From Candidatus Kutchimonas denitrificans (GTDB lineage Bacteria; Gemmatimonadota; Gemmatimonadetes; Palauibacterales; KS3-K002), in contig JAACAK010000125.1 in the NCBI GenBank assembly GCA_011774835.1, positions 1 through 34,394 on the forward strand: a DNA stretch of 34,394 nt, read 5' to 3'. Shown piece by piece: positions 25,022 to 31,600 of the stretch (position 1 is its first letter; every line of letters starts with the position of its first letter). The notes below the pieces were generated by a model. That model did not search any database and was not told the origin of the DNA. It was given only the letters and a program-made list of their open reading frames with translations. The position numbers were made by a program, and so were the translations under genes.

Positions 25022-27043
25022 ATGGTCGATCTCTTGAAAGTCGAGCGCGGCACCATCGTCCACTTCGCCAAGTGGACGACGGCGATCCTGATTGTCGTCG
25101 CAGCGATCTGGCTGTCATTGTCCGCCATCGGCCCGCCCAACATCGAACTGGCCGCGGATGGGCCTGTCGCGGGCTGGCCCACCTACGGTGGGAGCCATCA
25201 CGCCACACGATACTCGCCGCTGACGCAGATCGATCGTGACAATGTCCGGCATCTCGAGATCGCCTGGACGTATCGAACGGGCGATGTTTCCGATGGCTCG
25301 ACCTATCCCCGCAGAAGCTCTTTCGAGGCGACACCCATCCTGTTCGAAGGCGCCCTGTACTTCAGCACGCCGTTCAGTCGGGTCGTCGCACTCGATCCGG
25401 AAACCGGGGCGGAGCTGTGGACGCACGACCCCGGCATCGAGCTCAACCTACAGTACTCCGAGAGCCTGGTCTCCCGGGGTGTGGAGGGCTGGACCGATAC
25501 GGCGGCGGCGGAGAACGATCCGTGCCAGGGGCGTATCTTCTTCGCCACGTTGGACGCCCGTCTGCTGGCGCTCGATGCCGTCACGGGCCAGCCCTGTGTC
25601 GGGTTCGGTGATGCAGGCCAGGTCGATCTCAAGGTTGGCATCGGCGACGTGGAGACCGGCGAGTACGAGGTGACCTCGCCACCGATCGCCGTAGGTGACG
25701 TTGTGATCGTCGGCTCCGCCCAGGGCGACAACCGCCGCGTCGAGGTGGAGAAGGGCGACATCCGGGGGTTCGACGCTCGAAGCGGCGCTCTGCGCTGGAC
25801 GTTCCAACCGATCCCCCGCGACCCGGCTTCACCAGGTTGGGACTCGTGGAACCCGGAGAGCGCGCGGGTTACGGGAGCGGCCAACGCCTGGGCTCCACTG
25901 GCGGCCGATCCCGAGCGCGATCTCGTACTCATCCCAACCGGTAGTGCCGCGCCCGACTTCTACGGGGGCGAACGTCCGGGGAGCAACCTGTTTGCCAACT
26001 CGGTGGTGGCGCTGCGCGCTTCCACCGGCGAGCTCGTCTGGTATTTCCAGACCGTCCACCACGACCTCTGGGATTACGACGTGGCCTCGCAGCCCATGGC
26101 GGTGACGGTTCGCAAGGACGGTGAAGAGGTGCCGGCAGTTCTGCAGGCGACCAAGATGGGTCACATATTCATCCTGCACCGTGAAACCGGAGAGCCGGTC
26201 TTCCCCGTCGAGGAACGCCCGGTCCCGTCCAGCGACGTCGCGGGCGAGGTTGCCGCACCGACCCAACCGTTCCCAACGGTTCCGCCACCCTTGCTGCCCG
26301 AGCTCATGACGCCTGACTCGGCATGGGGTCTCACCCCCTGGGATCGCCGTGAATGCCGCGAGAAGATGGAGCGCCTGCGTTACGACGGGATCTTCACTCC
26401 GCCCAGCGTGGGCGGTTCGCTGGAGTACCCGAGCATGATCGGCGGGGCGAACTGGGGTAGCGCGGCTCTCGATCCCGTGCGCCGGCTCGTCGTGCTCAAC
26501 CTCAATCGCTTCGCCAGCTGGGTCCGGCTCATCCCCCGCGAGCGATGGGAGTCCGAGATCAACGATCCCGATCGCCAGGGTCAGTTCACCGAACAGGGGG
26601 GCACGCCCTACGGCCTGAATCGCGAGGGTGGCTTCGTCTCATCTCTCGACATGCCCTGCACGCCGCCGCCCTGGGGCGTGCTGGTGGCGTTCGATCTCGA
26701 CAGCGGGGAGAAACGGTGGCAGGTGCCTCTGGGGACGATCCGCGACATCGCGCCTCTGCCGCTCCCGATCGGCTACGGCACGCCCAACCTGGGGGGGCCG
26801 ATCGTCACCGCCAGCGGGCTCGTCTTCATCGGCGCCGCCATGGACGACTACCTGCGCGCCTTCGACCTCGAGACGGGCGAGGAGCTGTGGAAGGGACGCC
26901 TGCCCGCGGGCGGCCAGGCCACACCCATGACCTACCGACTTCGCGTCGACGGCAAGCAGTACGTCGTCATCGCGGCCGGGGGTCACGGAGGTCTCGACAC
27001 CACGCTGGGAGACTATCTCGTGGCTTTCGCTCTGCCCAACTGA
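25022..27043 (+). CDS. PQQ-dependent dehydrogenase (quinoprotein glucose dehydrogenase-like)
   Basis: A 673-residue quinoprotein. One N-terminal helix at about 17-35 anchors it in the membrane, so the catalytic part faces the periplasm; the membrane glucose dehydrogenase of E. coli has five helices instead. The mature part begins GWPTYGGSHHATRYSPLTQI and shows the repeating beta-propeller phrases of PQQ enzymes: VVALDPETGAELW, LLALDAVTGQPC, VVALRASTGELVWYFQTVHHDLWDYD, LVAFDLDSGEKRWQVPLGT and LRAFDLETGEELWKGRLPAGGQATPMTY. No cytochrome domain is fused. The sugar or alcohol oxidised is not known; electrons would go to ubiquinone. No PQQ biosynthesis genes are in the window. The ribosome site is weak. 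A possible promoter lies at 24936-24965. Confidence 0.9.
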   Translation: MVDLLKVERGTIVHFAKWTTAILIVVAAIWLSLSAIGPPNIELAADGPVAGWPTYGGSHHATRYSPLTQIDRDNVRHLEIAWTYRTGDVSDGSTYPRRSSFEATPILFEGALYFSTPFSRVVALDPETGAELWTHDPGIELNLQYSESLVSRGVEGWTDTAAAENDPCQGRIFFATLDARLLALDAVTGQPCVGFGDAGQVDLKVGIGDVETGEYEVTSPPIAVGDVVIVGSAQGDNRRVEVEKGDIRGFDARSGALRWTFQPIPRDPASPGWDSWNPESARVTGAANAWAPLAADPERDLVLIPTGSAAPDFYGGERPGSNLFANSVVALRASTGELVWYFQTVHHDLWDYDVASQPMAVTVRKDGEEVPAVLQATKMGHIFILHRETGEPVFPVEERPVPSSDVAGEVAAPTQPFPTVPPPLLPELMTPDSAWGLTPWDRRECREKMERLRYDGIFTPPSVGGSLEYPSMIGGANWGSAALDPVRRLVVLNLNRFASWVRLIPRERWESEINDPDRQGQFTEQGGTPYGLNREGGFVSSLDMPCTPPPWGVLVAFDLDSGEKRWQVPLGTIRDIAPLPLPIGYGTPNLGGPIVTASGLVFIGAAMDDYLRAFDLETGEELWKGRLPAGGQATPMTYRLRVDGKQYVVIAAGGHGGLDTTLGDYLVAFALPN

Positions 27044-27052
27044 GCGACCCCC

Positions 27053-27229
27053 TCAGTCCTGCCTGGCCCACTCCTCCCGGCGTTCCTCATCCGCGTTTTC
27101 GCAGTCCCCGCAGTCGCGACCCAGCTCATCGCAGGGTACTCCATCGGCCTGCGCTTCATCGCAGGGTGGACCGCCGGTCGCTTCGATCGGCTCCGCCCTC
27201 CTCGGCTCCCCTCGCCGTGGCTGTTCCAT
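27053..27229 (-). CDS. Possible small cysteine-rich protein
   Basis: A 58-codon frame from an ATG at 27229. It is very acidic at its C-terminal half and has four cysteines in the pattern CDE-x7-CDE-x4-CGDC (C23, C33, C40, C43). The two CDE units are encoded by a 12-base direct repeat (tcatcgcagggt on the plus strand), so part of the gene arose by duplication. G+C at third codon positions looks like coding sequence. The ribosome site (GGGTGAAG) is only fair, and an ATG six codons upstream is an alternative start. It converges on the PQQ dehydrogenase with a 9-bp gap. No family is recognised; it could bind a metal. Confidence 0.35.
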   Translation of the reverse strand: MEQPRRGEPRRAEPIEATGGPPCDEAQADGVPCDELGRDCGDCENADEERREEWARQD

Positions 27230-27540
27230 CGTCTTCACCCGGGGCATGGATCGGTCGCTTCTGCCGGCTTCGGCCTTTCTCGATCCGTCGGAGCTATGCA
27301 CTGGCAAAATCTAGTCCACGCTTCTCCGCACGGCAAAGACAGCCCGTGCCGTTCCACTGTGGCATCCTGCACCTGACACGAAGGACCGCGCATGGGGCAG
27401 TATTGGACGTTCCGGGGAGAGGGAACCGGGTGGACCGCCCCTCCTGCCCTCGAAAGCGGCTGAATGGGGCGCGTCCTCGACTCGAGGCTCGTTTTGTGGC
27501 CCCGTGGCACGGATCCGGCAGGAAAGGGGGGTGGCGAAAG
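27230..27540. other. Intergenic stretch without recognised gene
   Basis: Open frames exist on both strands here, but none has a good start, ribosome site or recognisable protein sequence. No RNA gene or repeat was seen. It lies between the small cysteine-rich frame and the MarR promoter. Confidence 0.5.
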
Positions 27541-27582
27541 TGTCCAGTAGGGGCGGCGTGCTTTGATAATTAACCAGGTTTA
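27541..27582 (+). promoter_or_regulatory. Possible MarR-gene promoter with overlapping operator dyad
   Basis: A locally AT-rich patch in GC-rich DNA. GATAAT (27565-27570) matches a -10 box in five of six positions, and a poor -35 (TGTCCA, 27541-27546) sits 18 bases upstream. TTAACC-A-GGTTTA (27570-27582) is a near-perfect dyad covering the expected start of transcription, where an autorepressor of the MarR type would bind. The MarR ATG is 100 bp downstream. Confidence 0.35.
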
Positions 27583-27682
27583 GCATCGCTCGGCCGGCAC
27601 CCCGACGCTGCGCCTGGACATGGGCGGCCGCAACTCAGCGGTTGACCCCGCCGTCCCCCGGACGGAGCCGAAGGGGCAACAG

Positions 27683-28273
27683 ATGACGGCCAGCGTTCGC
27701 GCGCGATTAATCCAGGATCTTCTGGGCAGCGCGCACATCTTCTCGACGGCTGTCAACGATTTGATGGAGAAGCGGCTCCACGCCGTCACCGGTGAGCAGC
27801 TGACCTTCTCGCAGCTCAAGCTTCTCAAACTCGTCGCTCGAGCCGAAGCCTACAACATCAGCGAGGTCGCCGCCTTTCTGGGGGTGAGCAATGCCGCCGC
27901 CAGCAAGGGCGTCGACCGGCTGGTTCGCCGAGGGTTGCTGACCCGACACGAGGCGGAAGGGGATCGCCGCGCCGTGCAGCTGGGACTGACGGCGGAAGGT
28001 GAACATCTGCTGGGCGAGTACGAGCGGGTGCTGGAGGAGGCGCTGGAGGAGGTTTTCGGCGCGTTTACCGAGGACGGTCTGCAGCAGACCGCCGAGCAGC
28101 TCGACAGGCTCTCGGTCCGCCTGGTGGGCGAAGACGCCGACGCCGAAGAGCGCTGCTTCCGGTGCAGCATCTTCTTCCGCGAGAAGTGCCTGCTGCGTGC
28201 ACAGGAAGGCCGCACCTGCCATTTCCATCTGCAGCGCCACAGGAAATCAAGGGATTCTTCGGGCCCGGGTTGA
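27683..28273 (+). CDS. MarR family regulator with a four-cysteine C-terminal tail
   Basis: A 196-residue regulator. The winged helix-turn-helix spans about residues 40-105 (LTFSQLKLLKLV, YNISEVAAFLGVSNAAASKGVDRLVRRGLLTRH, then the wing DRRAVQLGLTAEG). Helices at 106-148 form the dimer arm. The tail carries the only four cysteines of the protein, C158-x2-C161-x7-C169-x9-C179, followed by HFH, a pattern able to hold an iron-sulfur cluster or zinc. The ATG at 27683 has AAGGGG about seven bases upstream; the frame is open back to 27620. It is followed after 40 bp by the hydrogenase/Hdr remnant on the same strand, so it probably controlled that operon in response to redox state or oxygen (inference). 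Confidence 0.85.
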   Translation: MTASVRARLIQDLLGSAHIFSTAVNDLMEKRLHAVTGEQLTFSQLKLLKLVARAEAYNISEVAAFLGVSNAAASKGVDRLVRRGLLTRHEAEGDRRAVQLGLTAEGEHLLGEYERVLEEALEEVFGAFTEDGLQQTAEQLDRLSVRLVGEDADAEERCFRCSIFFREKCLLRAQEGRTCHFHLQRHRKSRDSSGPG

Positions 28274-28313
28274 GGATCCGAAGGTGCCTCGCACGAGAGA
28301 GGGGACCGGTGTG

Positions 28314-28477
28314 ATGAAGCAGATGATCAGGACCGAGGCGGATCGAGATCAAGAATTCGCCGATTGGATCACGCAGGTCATCGGCGCGGAGAAGATCCGA
28401 CAATGTTATTCATTGCGGCCTCTGCAGTGGCAACTGCCCTCTTTCGCTCTACATGGACTACACGCCGCGCCGGCTCA
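28314..28477 (+). pseudogene. hdrC: 5' fragment of an HdrC-like iron-sulfur subunit, frameshifted and truncated
   Basis: From the ATG at 28314 the frame gives MKQMIRTEADRDQEFADW and continues to EKIRQC (TGT at 28404-28406). The next frame then continues as IHCGLCSGNCPLSLYMDYTPRRLM. Removing a single T from the TT at 28406-28407 joins them into the first 4Fe-4S motif CxxCGxCSGxCP and the conserved YMDYTPRR of heterodisulfide reductase subunit C. HdrC proteins are about 180-200 residues and have a second cluster (C-x-x-C-x-x-x-CP). That part and everything after about codon 55 are missing, replaced by the end of a hydrogenase gene. It was probably the first gene of the operon, with GAGAGGGG upstream. 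In a complete complex HdrC passes electrons between HdrB and HdrA. Confidence 0.8.
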
Positions 28478-28603
28478 TGTCACGCCTGCGCCACCCACTC
28501 GCTGCCCGGCAGCATGCCGCTCCTGCTCGAGGTCCGTGGCCCGACGGGACACACAGTGGCTCGCTTACGCCGCGATCGGGACGGAAAGGTCACGCGCGAG
28601 TAG
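28478..28603 (+). pseudogene. 3' end of a [NiFe]-hydrogenase large subunit
   Basis: In the third frame, 41 codons up to the TAG at 28601-28603 read CHACATHSLPGSMPLLLEVR and on to DGKVTRE. This matches the C-terminus of a group 3-type [NiFe]-hydrogenase large subunit. C-x-x-C supplies two nickel ligands (normally DPCxxCxxH), and the 34 residues after the His form the tail that a maturation endopeptidase removes once nickel is inserted. The other ~400 residues, including the N-terminal CxxC, are absent. The 3' end lies 5 bp before the maturation protease gene, the usual operon order. The upstream join with the HdrC fragment lies at about 28470-28490. It cannot make a functional enzyme. Confidence 0.75.
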
Positions 28604-28608
28604 CGGCT

Positions 28609-29085
28609 ATGGTCACGCGCGTCCTCTGTCTCGGCAACGAGCTGCTCGCCGACGATGCCTTCGGCGCTCTCGTCGCGGGGCGCCTCGCGGCATGGACAAC
28701 GCCCGATGTCGACGTGGTCTTCACGGCGAATACGGGATTCAGTCTGATCGACCTGTTGCTGGACGTCGACCGTCTGATCGTCGTTGATGCCATCTCGACC
28801 GGTAGTGCCCGCCCCGGCACGGTTCGGGCCGTGCGCGAGGGCGACGTCGCGGAAGTATCCGGGGGCTCGCCTCACTACATCGGGCTGTTCGAAGCGCTGG
28901 CACTGGCGAGGGCGCTCGAGATGCCCGCGGCGCGAGAGATGGCCATCCTGGTCGTCGAGGCCGCGGACTGCTTCACCGTCGGTGGTGCGATGCATCCGGC
29001 CGTGTCCGCGGCGGTTCCCAAGGTCGTGGCTCTGGTAAAAGAGATGCTGGCCGCTACTGATCTGTCGGCGGTCGTCGGATCCTGA
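28609..29085 (+). CDS. [NiFe]-hydrogenase maturation protease (HyaD/HybD/HycI family)
   Basis: A 158-residue endopeptidase that senses nickel in the large subunit and clips off its C-terminal tail. The N-terminus VLCLGNELLADDAFG matches the family GN-x-L-x-x-D-[DE]-x-[FG]G. Predicted nickel-contacting residues are D16, D60 (IVVDAI) and H89 (GSPHYIGL), equivalent to Glu16, Asp62 and His93 of HybD, so it looks intact. The ATG at 28609 was chosen because the family N-terminus begins there; an open frame runs back to 28453 but belongs to the HdrC fragment. It stands 5 bp after the remnant whose tail it would cleave, and its original substrate gene is gone from this locus. It converges on the GltD-like gene. 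Confidence 0.88.
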   Translation: MVTRVLCLGNELLADDAFGALVAGRLAAWTTPDVDVVFTANTGFSLIDLLLDVDRLIVVDAISTGSARPGTVRAVREGDVAEVSGGSPHYIGLFEALALARALEMPAAREMAILVVEAADCFTVGGAMHPAVSAAVPKVVALVKEMLAATDLSAVVGS

Positions 29086-29105
29086 TCGTCTGACAGTCGT
29101 CGCCG

Positions 29106-30539
29106 TCAGTGGCTTCCGACCAGGAAGCGATGGATCGCCTTCGCGGCGCGCCTGCCGTGAGCCACCGCCGTAACCACGAGGTCCGGCCCCACCACGGCGT
29201 CGCCACCGGCGAAGACCCCGGGACGTGAGGTCGCACCGGTCTCCTCGTCGATCTCGATCAGTCCCCAATCCCGGGTCTCGAGGTCGGGCGTCGTCTCCCC
29301 GATCCTTGAATCGGGCCAGTACCCGAGGGCCAGAACGACGGTGTCCACGGCCATGAGGAATTCGGAACCCTCGATCGGGATCGGTCGCCGCCGCCCCGAC
29401 TCATCGGGCTCACCCAGCTCCATCCGCTGGCATTCCATCGAAACGACATGACCGTTGCCGTCGTCGAGGAAGCGAACCGGCTGGGTGAGCCATTCGAAGC
29501 CCACACCTTCCTCCCGGGCCAGTGCACGGTCCCTTTCGTTCCCCGGCATCTCGGCCTCGGTCCTTCGGTACACGCAGCTCACCGATTCGGCGCCGAGCCG
29601 GACCGAAGTGCGCAGACAGTCCATCGCCGTATCGCCGCCGCCGATCACGACGACACGCTTCCCGACCTCGGGCGGCTCGGCGAGCTCCCGCGGTCGTAGC
29701 TCTCCATCCACGTTGGCCCTGATCAGAAACGGAGTCGCGCTGTAGACGCCCTCCAGGTCGCAGCCCGGAATCTTCGGATCGGCGGCGACCCCCGCGCCCA
29801 CACCCAGAAACACGGCTTCGTATCCCCCCTCCAGCAGATCGTCCACCGTCAGGCCCTCGCCGATCCTGGTGCTGTAAACGAACTCGACGCCCAACCGTTC
29901 CGTGTGGGCGATCAGCTCGTCCACGATCCGGTGGTCCATCTTGAACTTCGGGATGCCGTAGCGCAGGATGCCGCCCCCACTCGGCCACGCGTCGAACACC
30001 GTCACCGAATGACCGAAGTGCGCCAGTATCTGGGCCACGGTCAGGCCCGCGGGGCCCGCTCCGACTACCGCGACCTGATGACCGGTCGGCGCTGCCGTCG
30101 CTATATCGCGCCCCGCGTGGGCCGTCTGATAGTCAGCGACGAACGCTTCCAGGCGGCCGATGGCGACGGGAGGCTTGCCTTTCTTCACGTATATGCAGGC
30201 GCCCTCGCACTGGATGATCTGCGGACAGACCCGACCGCATACCTGCGACATGGTGCTCGTGCGACGAAAGACGGTCGCTGCATCGACGAACTCGCCGTGC
30301 TCGAGCTGCCAGAGCGCCAGTGGGATGTCGTTGTGCAGCGGGCACGCTTTGCTGCACGGCGCGGCCGGACACTGGATGCAGCGCATGGCTTCCGTCACCG
30401 CGGATTCCGGATCGTAATGTCGGTACACTTCCTCGAAATTCCGCACCCGCTCTTCCGGGGGTTGTTTCGGAACCGGTTGATGCGGCAGAGCCATCCGACC
30501 CTTTCGGTCGATCTGTTTCGCATCAGGCCTCGGTAACAT
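29106..30539 (-). CDS. GltD/NfnB/SudA-like NAD(P)-dependent iron-sulfur flavoprotein
   Basis: A 477-residue oxidoreductase. An N-terminal domain binds 4Fe-4S clusters through C54-x2-C57-x4-C62-x3-C66 and C101-x3-C105-x5-C111-x3-C115. An FAD motif VVGAGPAGL lies at 158-166, and an NAD(P) motif VVVIGGGDTAMD at about 296-307. The C-terminal FAD contact is GVFAGGDAVVGPDLVVTAVAHGRRAA. The family includes the glutamate synthase small subunit, NfnB and SudA sulfide dehydrogenase. No gltB or nfnA/sudB partner is visible. Its place next to a hydrogenase/Hdr remnant suggests it moved electrons between NAD(P)H and ferredoxin for that system, but glutamate synthase is possible. GAGGAGG sits seven bases before the ATG. 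Confidence 0.88.
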   Translation of the reverse strand: MLPRPDAKQIDRKGRMALPHQPVPKQPPEERVRNFEEVYRHYDPESAVTEAMRCIQCPAAPCSKACPLHNDIPLALWQLEHGEFVDAATVFRRTSTMSQVCGRVCPQIIQCEGACIYVKKGKPPVAIGRLEAFVADYQTAHAGRDIATAAPTGHQVAVVGAGPAGLTVAQILAHFGHSVTVFDAWPSGGGILRYGIPKFKMDHRIVDELIAHTERLGVEFVYSTRIGEGLTVDDLLEGGYEAVFLGVGAGVAADPKIPGCDLEGVYSATPFLIRANVDGELRPRELAEPPEVGKRVVVIGGGDTAMDCLRTSVRLGAESVSCVYRRTEAEMPGNERDRALAREEGVGFEWLTQPVRFLDDGNGHVVSMECQRMELGEPDESGRRRPIPIEGSEFLMAVDTVVLALGYWPDSRIGETTPDLETRDWGLIEIDEETGATSRPGVFAGGDAVVGPDLVVTAVAHGRRAAKAIHRFLVGSH

Positions 30540-30967
30540 GGACGGCCTCCTCGGGTCGTGAAGGCTGCCGGGCTCCGAATGGGAGCGCCGACAGACAGGC
30601 GGCGGCGCACGCGCCGACCCTTACGTCAGCTGGCATCTTGGATCGGAGCTCGCTGGGGGGTGGGGCGGCACGAGAGGTTTTGCCGGGCTCAACCTTTAAC
30701 TTACCTTGGTAGTTGGAAGTGCAAATTCTACACCCACTCAGGGGTGGTGGGCGGGCCGGCTCTCCGCCGTTCCATCCTTCGGGCCGGGGCGGAAAGTCAC
30801 GCTTTGGGCCATGGGCGGGTGGCCGGGGAAAGAACGACGGCGCGGTCTGTCAACTCGTGGCAGAACATAGGGTTACACCCGCAGCCGGCGCCCCCCAATG
30901 GCATAGATCTCGCACATCCAGGAGTTGGCTCTTGTCTTCAGCGATCTAACCCGAAAAAGGGGGAAAG
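30540..30967. other. 428-bp divergent intergenic region
   Basis: No convincing gene was found. It holds the divergent promoters of the GltD-like gene and the cytochrome operon, a dyad at 30698-30714, and a 6-bp stem (TCCGCC at 30763-30768 with GGCGGA at 30788-30793) in a strongly GC-rich block. A structured leader RNA is possible, but no known riboswitch was recognised. Confidence 0.5.
30698..30714. promoter_or_regulatory. Operator-like dyad
   Basis: AACTTACC-TT-GGTAGTT is an inverted repeat with TACC/GGTA arms, in a short AT-richer patch. Its ACC-N-GGT core resembles the dyad at the MarR gene (27570-27582), so the two sites might share a regulator. Confidence 0.3.
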
Positions 30968-31444
30968 ATGCGTAGCAGTGTCGCCCTGGCGCTGATGAGC
31001 CTGTGCGCATTCGCGCTCGCCGCGTGTGGCGAAAGCCAGGAAGATATGGAGGCGCGCCGCGCGCAGGCGCGCGCCGACTCGGTGAACATGGCCGAGGGCC
31101 TGTACGACACGGCCGTCTTCGACACGCTCACATGGGAGAGCGAGCAGGCGCGGCTGGAACGTGGTGCGGTGGTGTACCGATCGAGCTGCCAGAAGTGTCA
31201 CGGTGCGAACGGCGGTGGCAACGGCGAAATGGCCATGCAGTTCGAGCTCGAGGTGCCGTCGTTCCAGGCGCCCGGATGGGAGTATGCCGGGGACGTCCCG
31301 GCCTTGCGGCATCGGGTCTTCGTGGGCCACGAAGGTGCGATGCCGAACTGGGGTCTCTATATCAAGTATAGAGATGTGGACGCGGTAGCGGCCCATATCG
31401 CGGAGACCATGACACCAGCCGAGACGTCCGAGGCGACGGGCTGA
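30968..31444 (+). CDS. Lipoprotein cytochrome c (single haem)
   Basis: A 158-residue exported lipoprotein. The signal sequence ends in LAAC with C20 lipidated. A helical spacer (21-65) leads to a class I cytochrome c domain, with haem-binding CQKCH at 74-78 followed by GANGGGNG, and the likely sixth ligand M125 in GAMPNWG. It would shuttle electrons at the periplasmic face of a membrane. The ribosome site GGGGGAAAG directly precedes the ATG. It is followed after 157 bp, including two strong hairpins, by a lipoprotein peptidase; whether they share a transcript is uncertain. Confidence 0.9.
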   Translation: MRSSVALALMSLCAFALAACGESQEDMEARRAQARADSVNMAEGLYDTAVFDTLTWESEQARLERGAVVYRSSCQKCHGANGGGNGEMAMQFELEVPSFQAPGWEYAGDVPALRHRVFVGHEGAMPNWGLYIKYRDVDAVAAHIAETMTPAETSEATG

Positions 31445-31480
31445 GGGTCGAGGGGACTAGATCGACGGGAAGAGGATTCC

Positions 31481-31533
31481 CGAGCGGGATCCTGCGTCAT
31501 GACCCGAGCGGTCATGTCGGGGGATCCCGTTCG
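31481..31533 (+). terminator. Long two-stage hairpin after the cytochrome gene
   Basis: The outer arms of 12 bp (31481-31492 and 31522-31533) pair with one G-U. A 5x5 internal loop is followed by perfect 7-bp inner arms (CATGACC 31498-31504, GGTCATG 31510-31516) and a 5-base loop. There is no T-run. The outer left arm can also pair with GGATTCCCG at 31474-31482, so two alternative folds exist. Confidence 0.5.
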
Positions 31534-31547
31534 TTCATGAGGGTGCC

Positions 31548-31573
31548 GCCAGCCGCCGGGTCCCGGCGCTGGC
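31548..31573 (+). promoter_or_regulatory. Leader hairpin before the M49-like gene
   Basis: Arms 31548-31560 and 31562-31573 are complementary over 12 bases with one bulged C; the real loop would be about GGTCC. It ends 27 bases before the peptidase ATG, close to its ribosome site, so it could affect translation of the peptidase or be a second terminator. Confidence 0.4.
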
Positions 31574-31600
31574 GTGACGGGCCAGGGGGGAGAAGAAGAG

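Noticed and set aside
28314..28787. One continuous protein across the MarR-protease gap
   Set aside because: The frame from 28314 stays open but becomes Ala/Arg/Pro-rich after the cysteine at 28404; the recognisable hydrogenase and HdrC words lie in the other two frames.
30780..30900. RNase P-like or cobalamin-riboswitch-like RNA (GGAAAGTC-type word in a GC-rich structured leader)
   Set aside because: Only one short word matches; the other conserved blocks and the length are missing.
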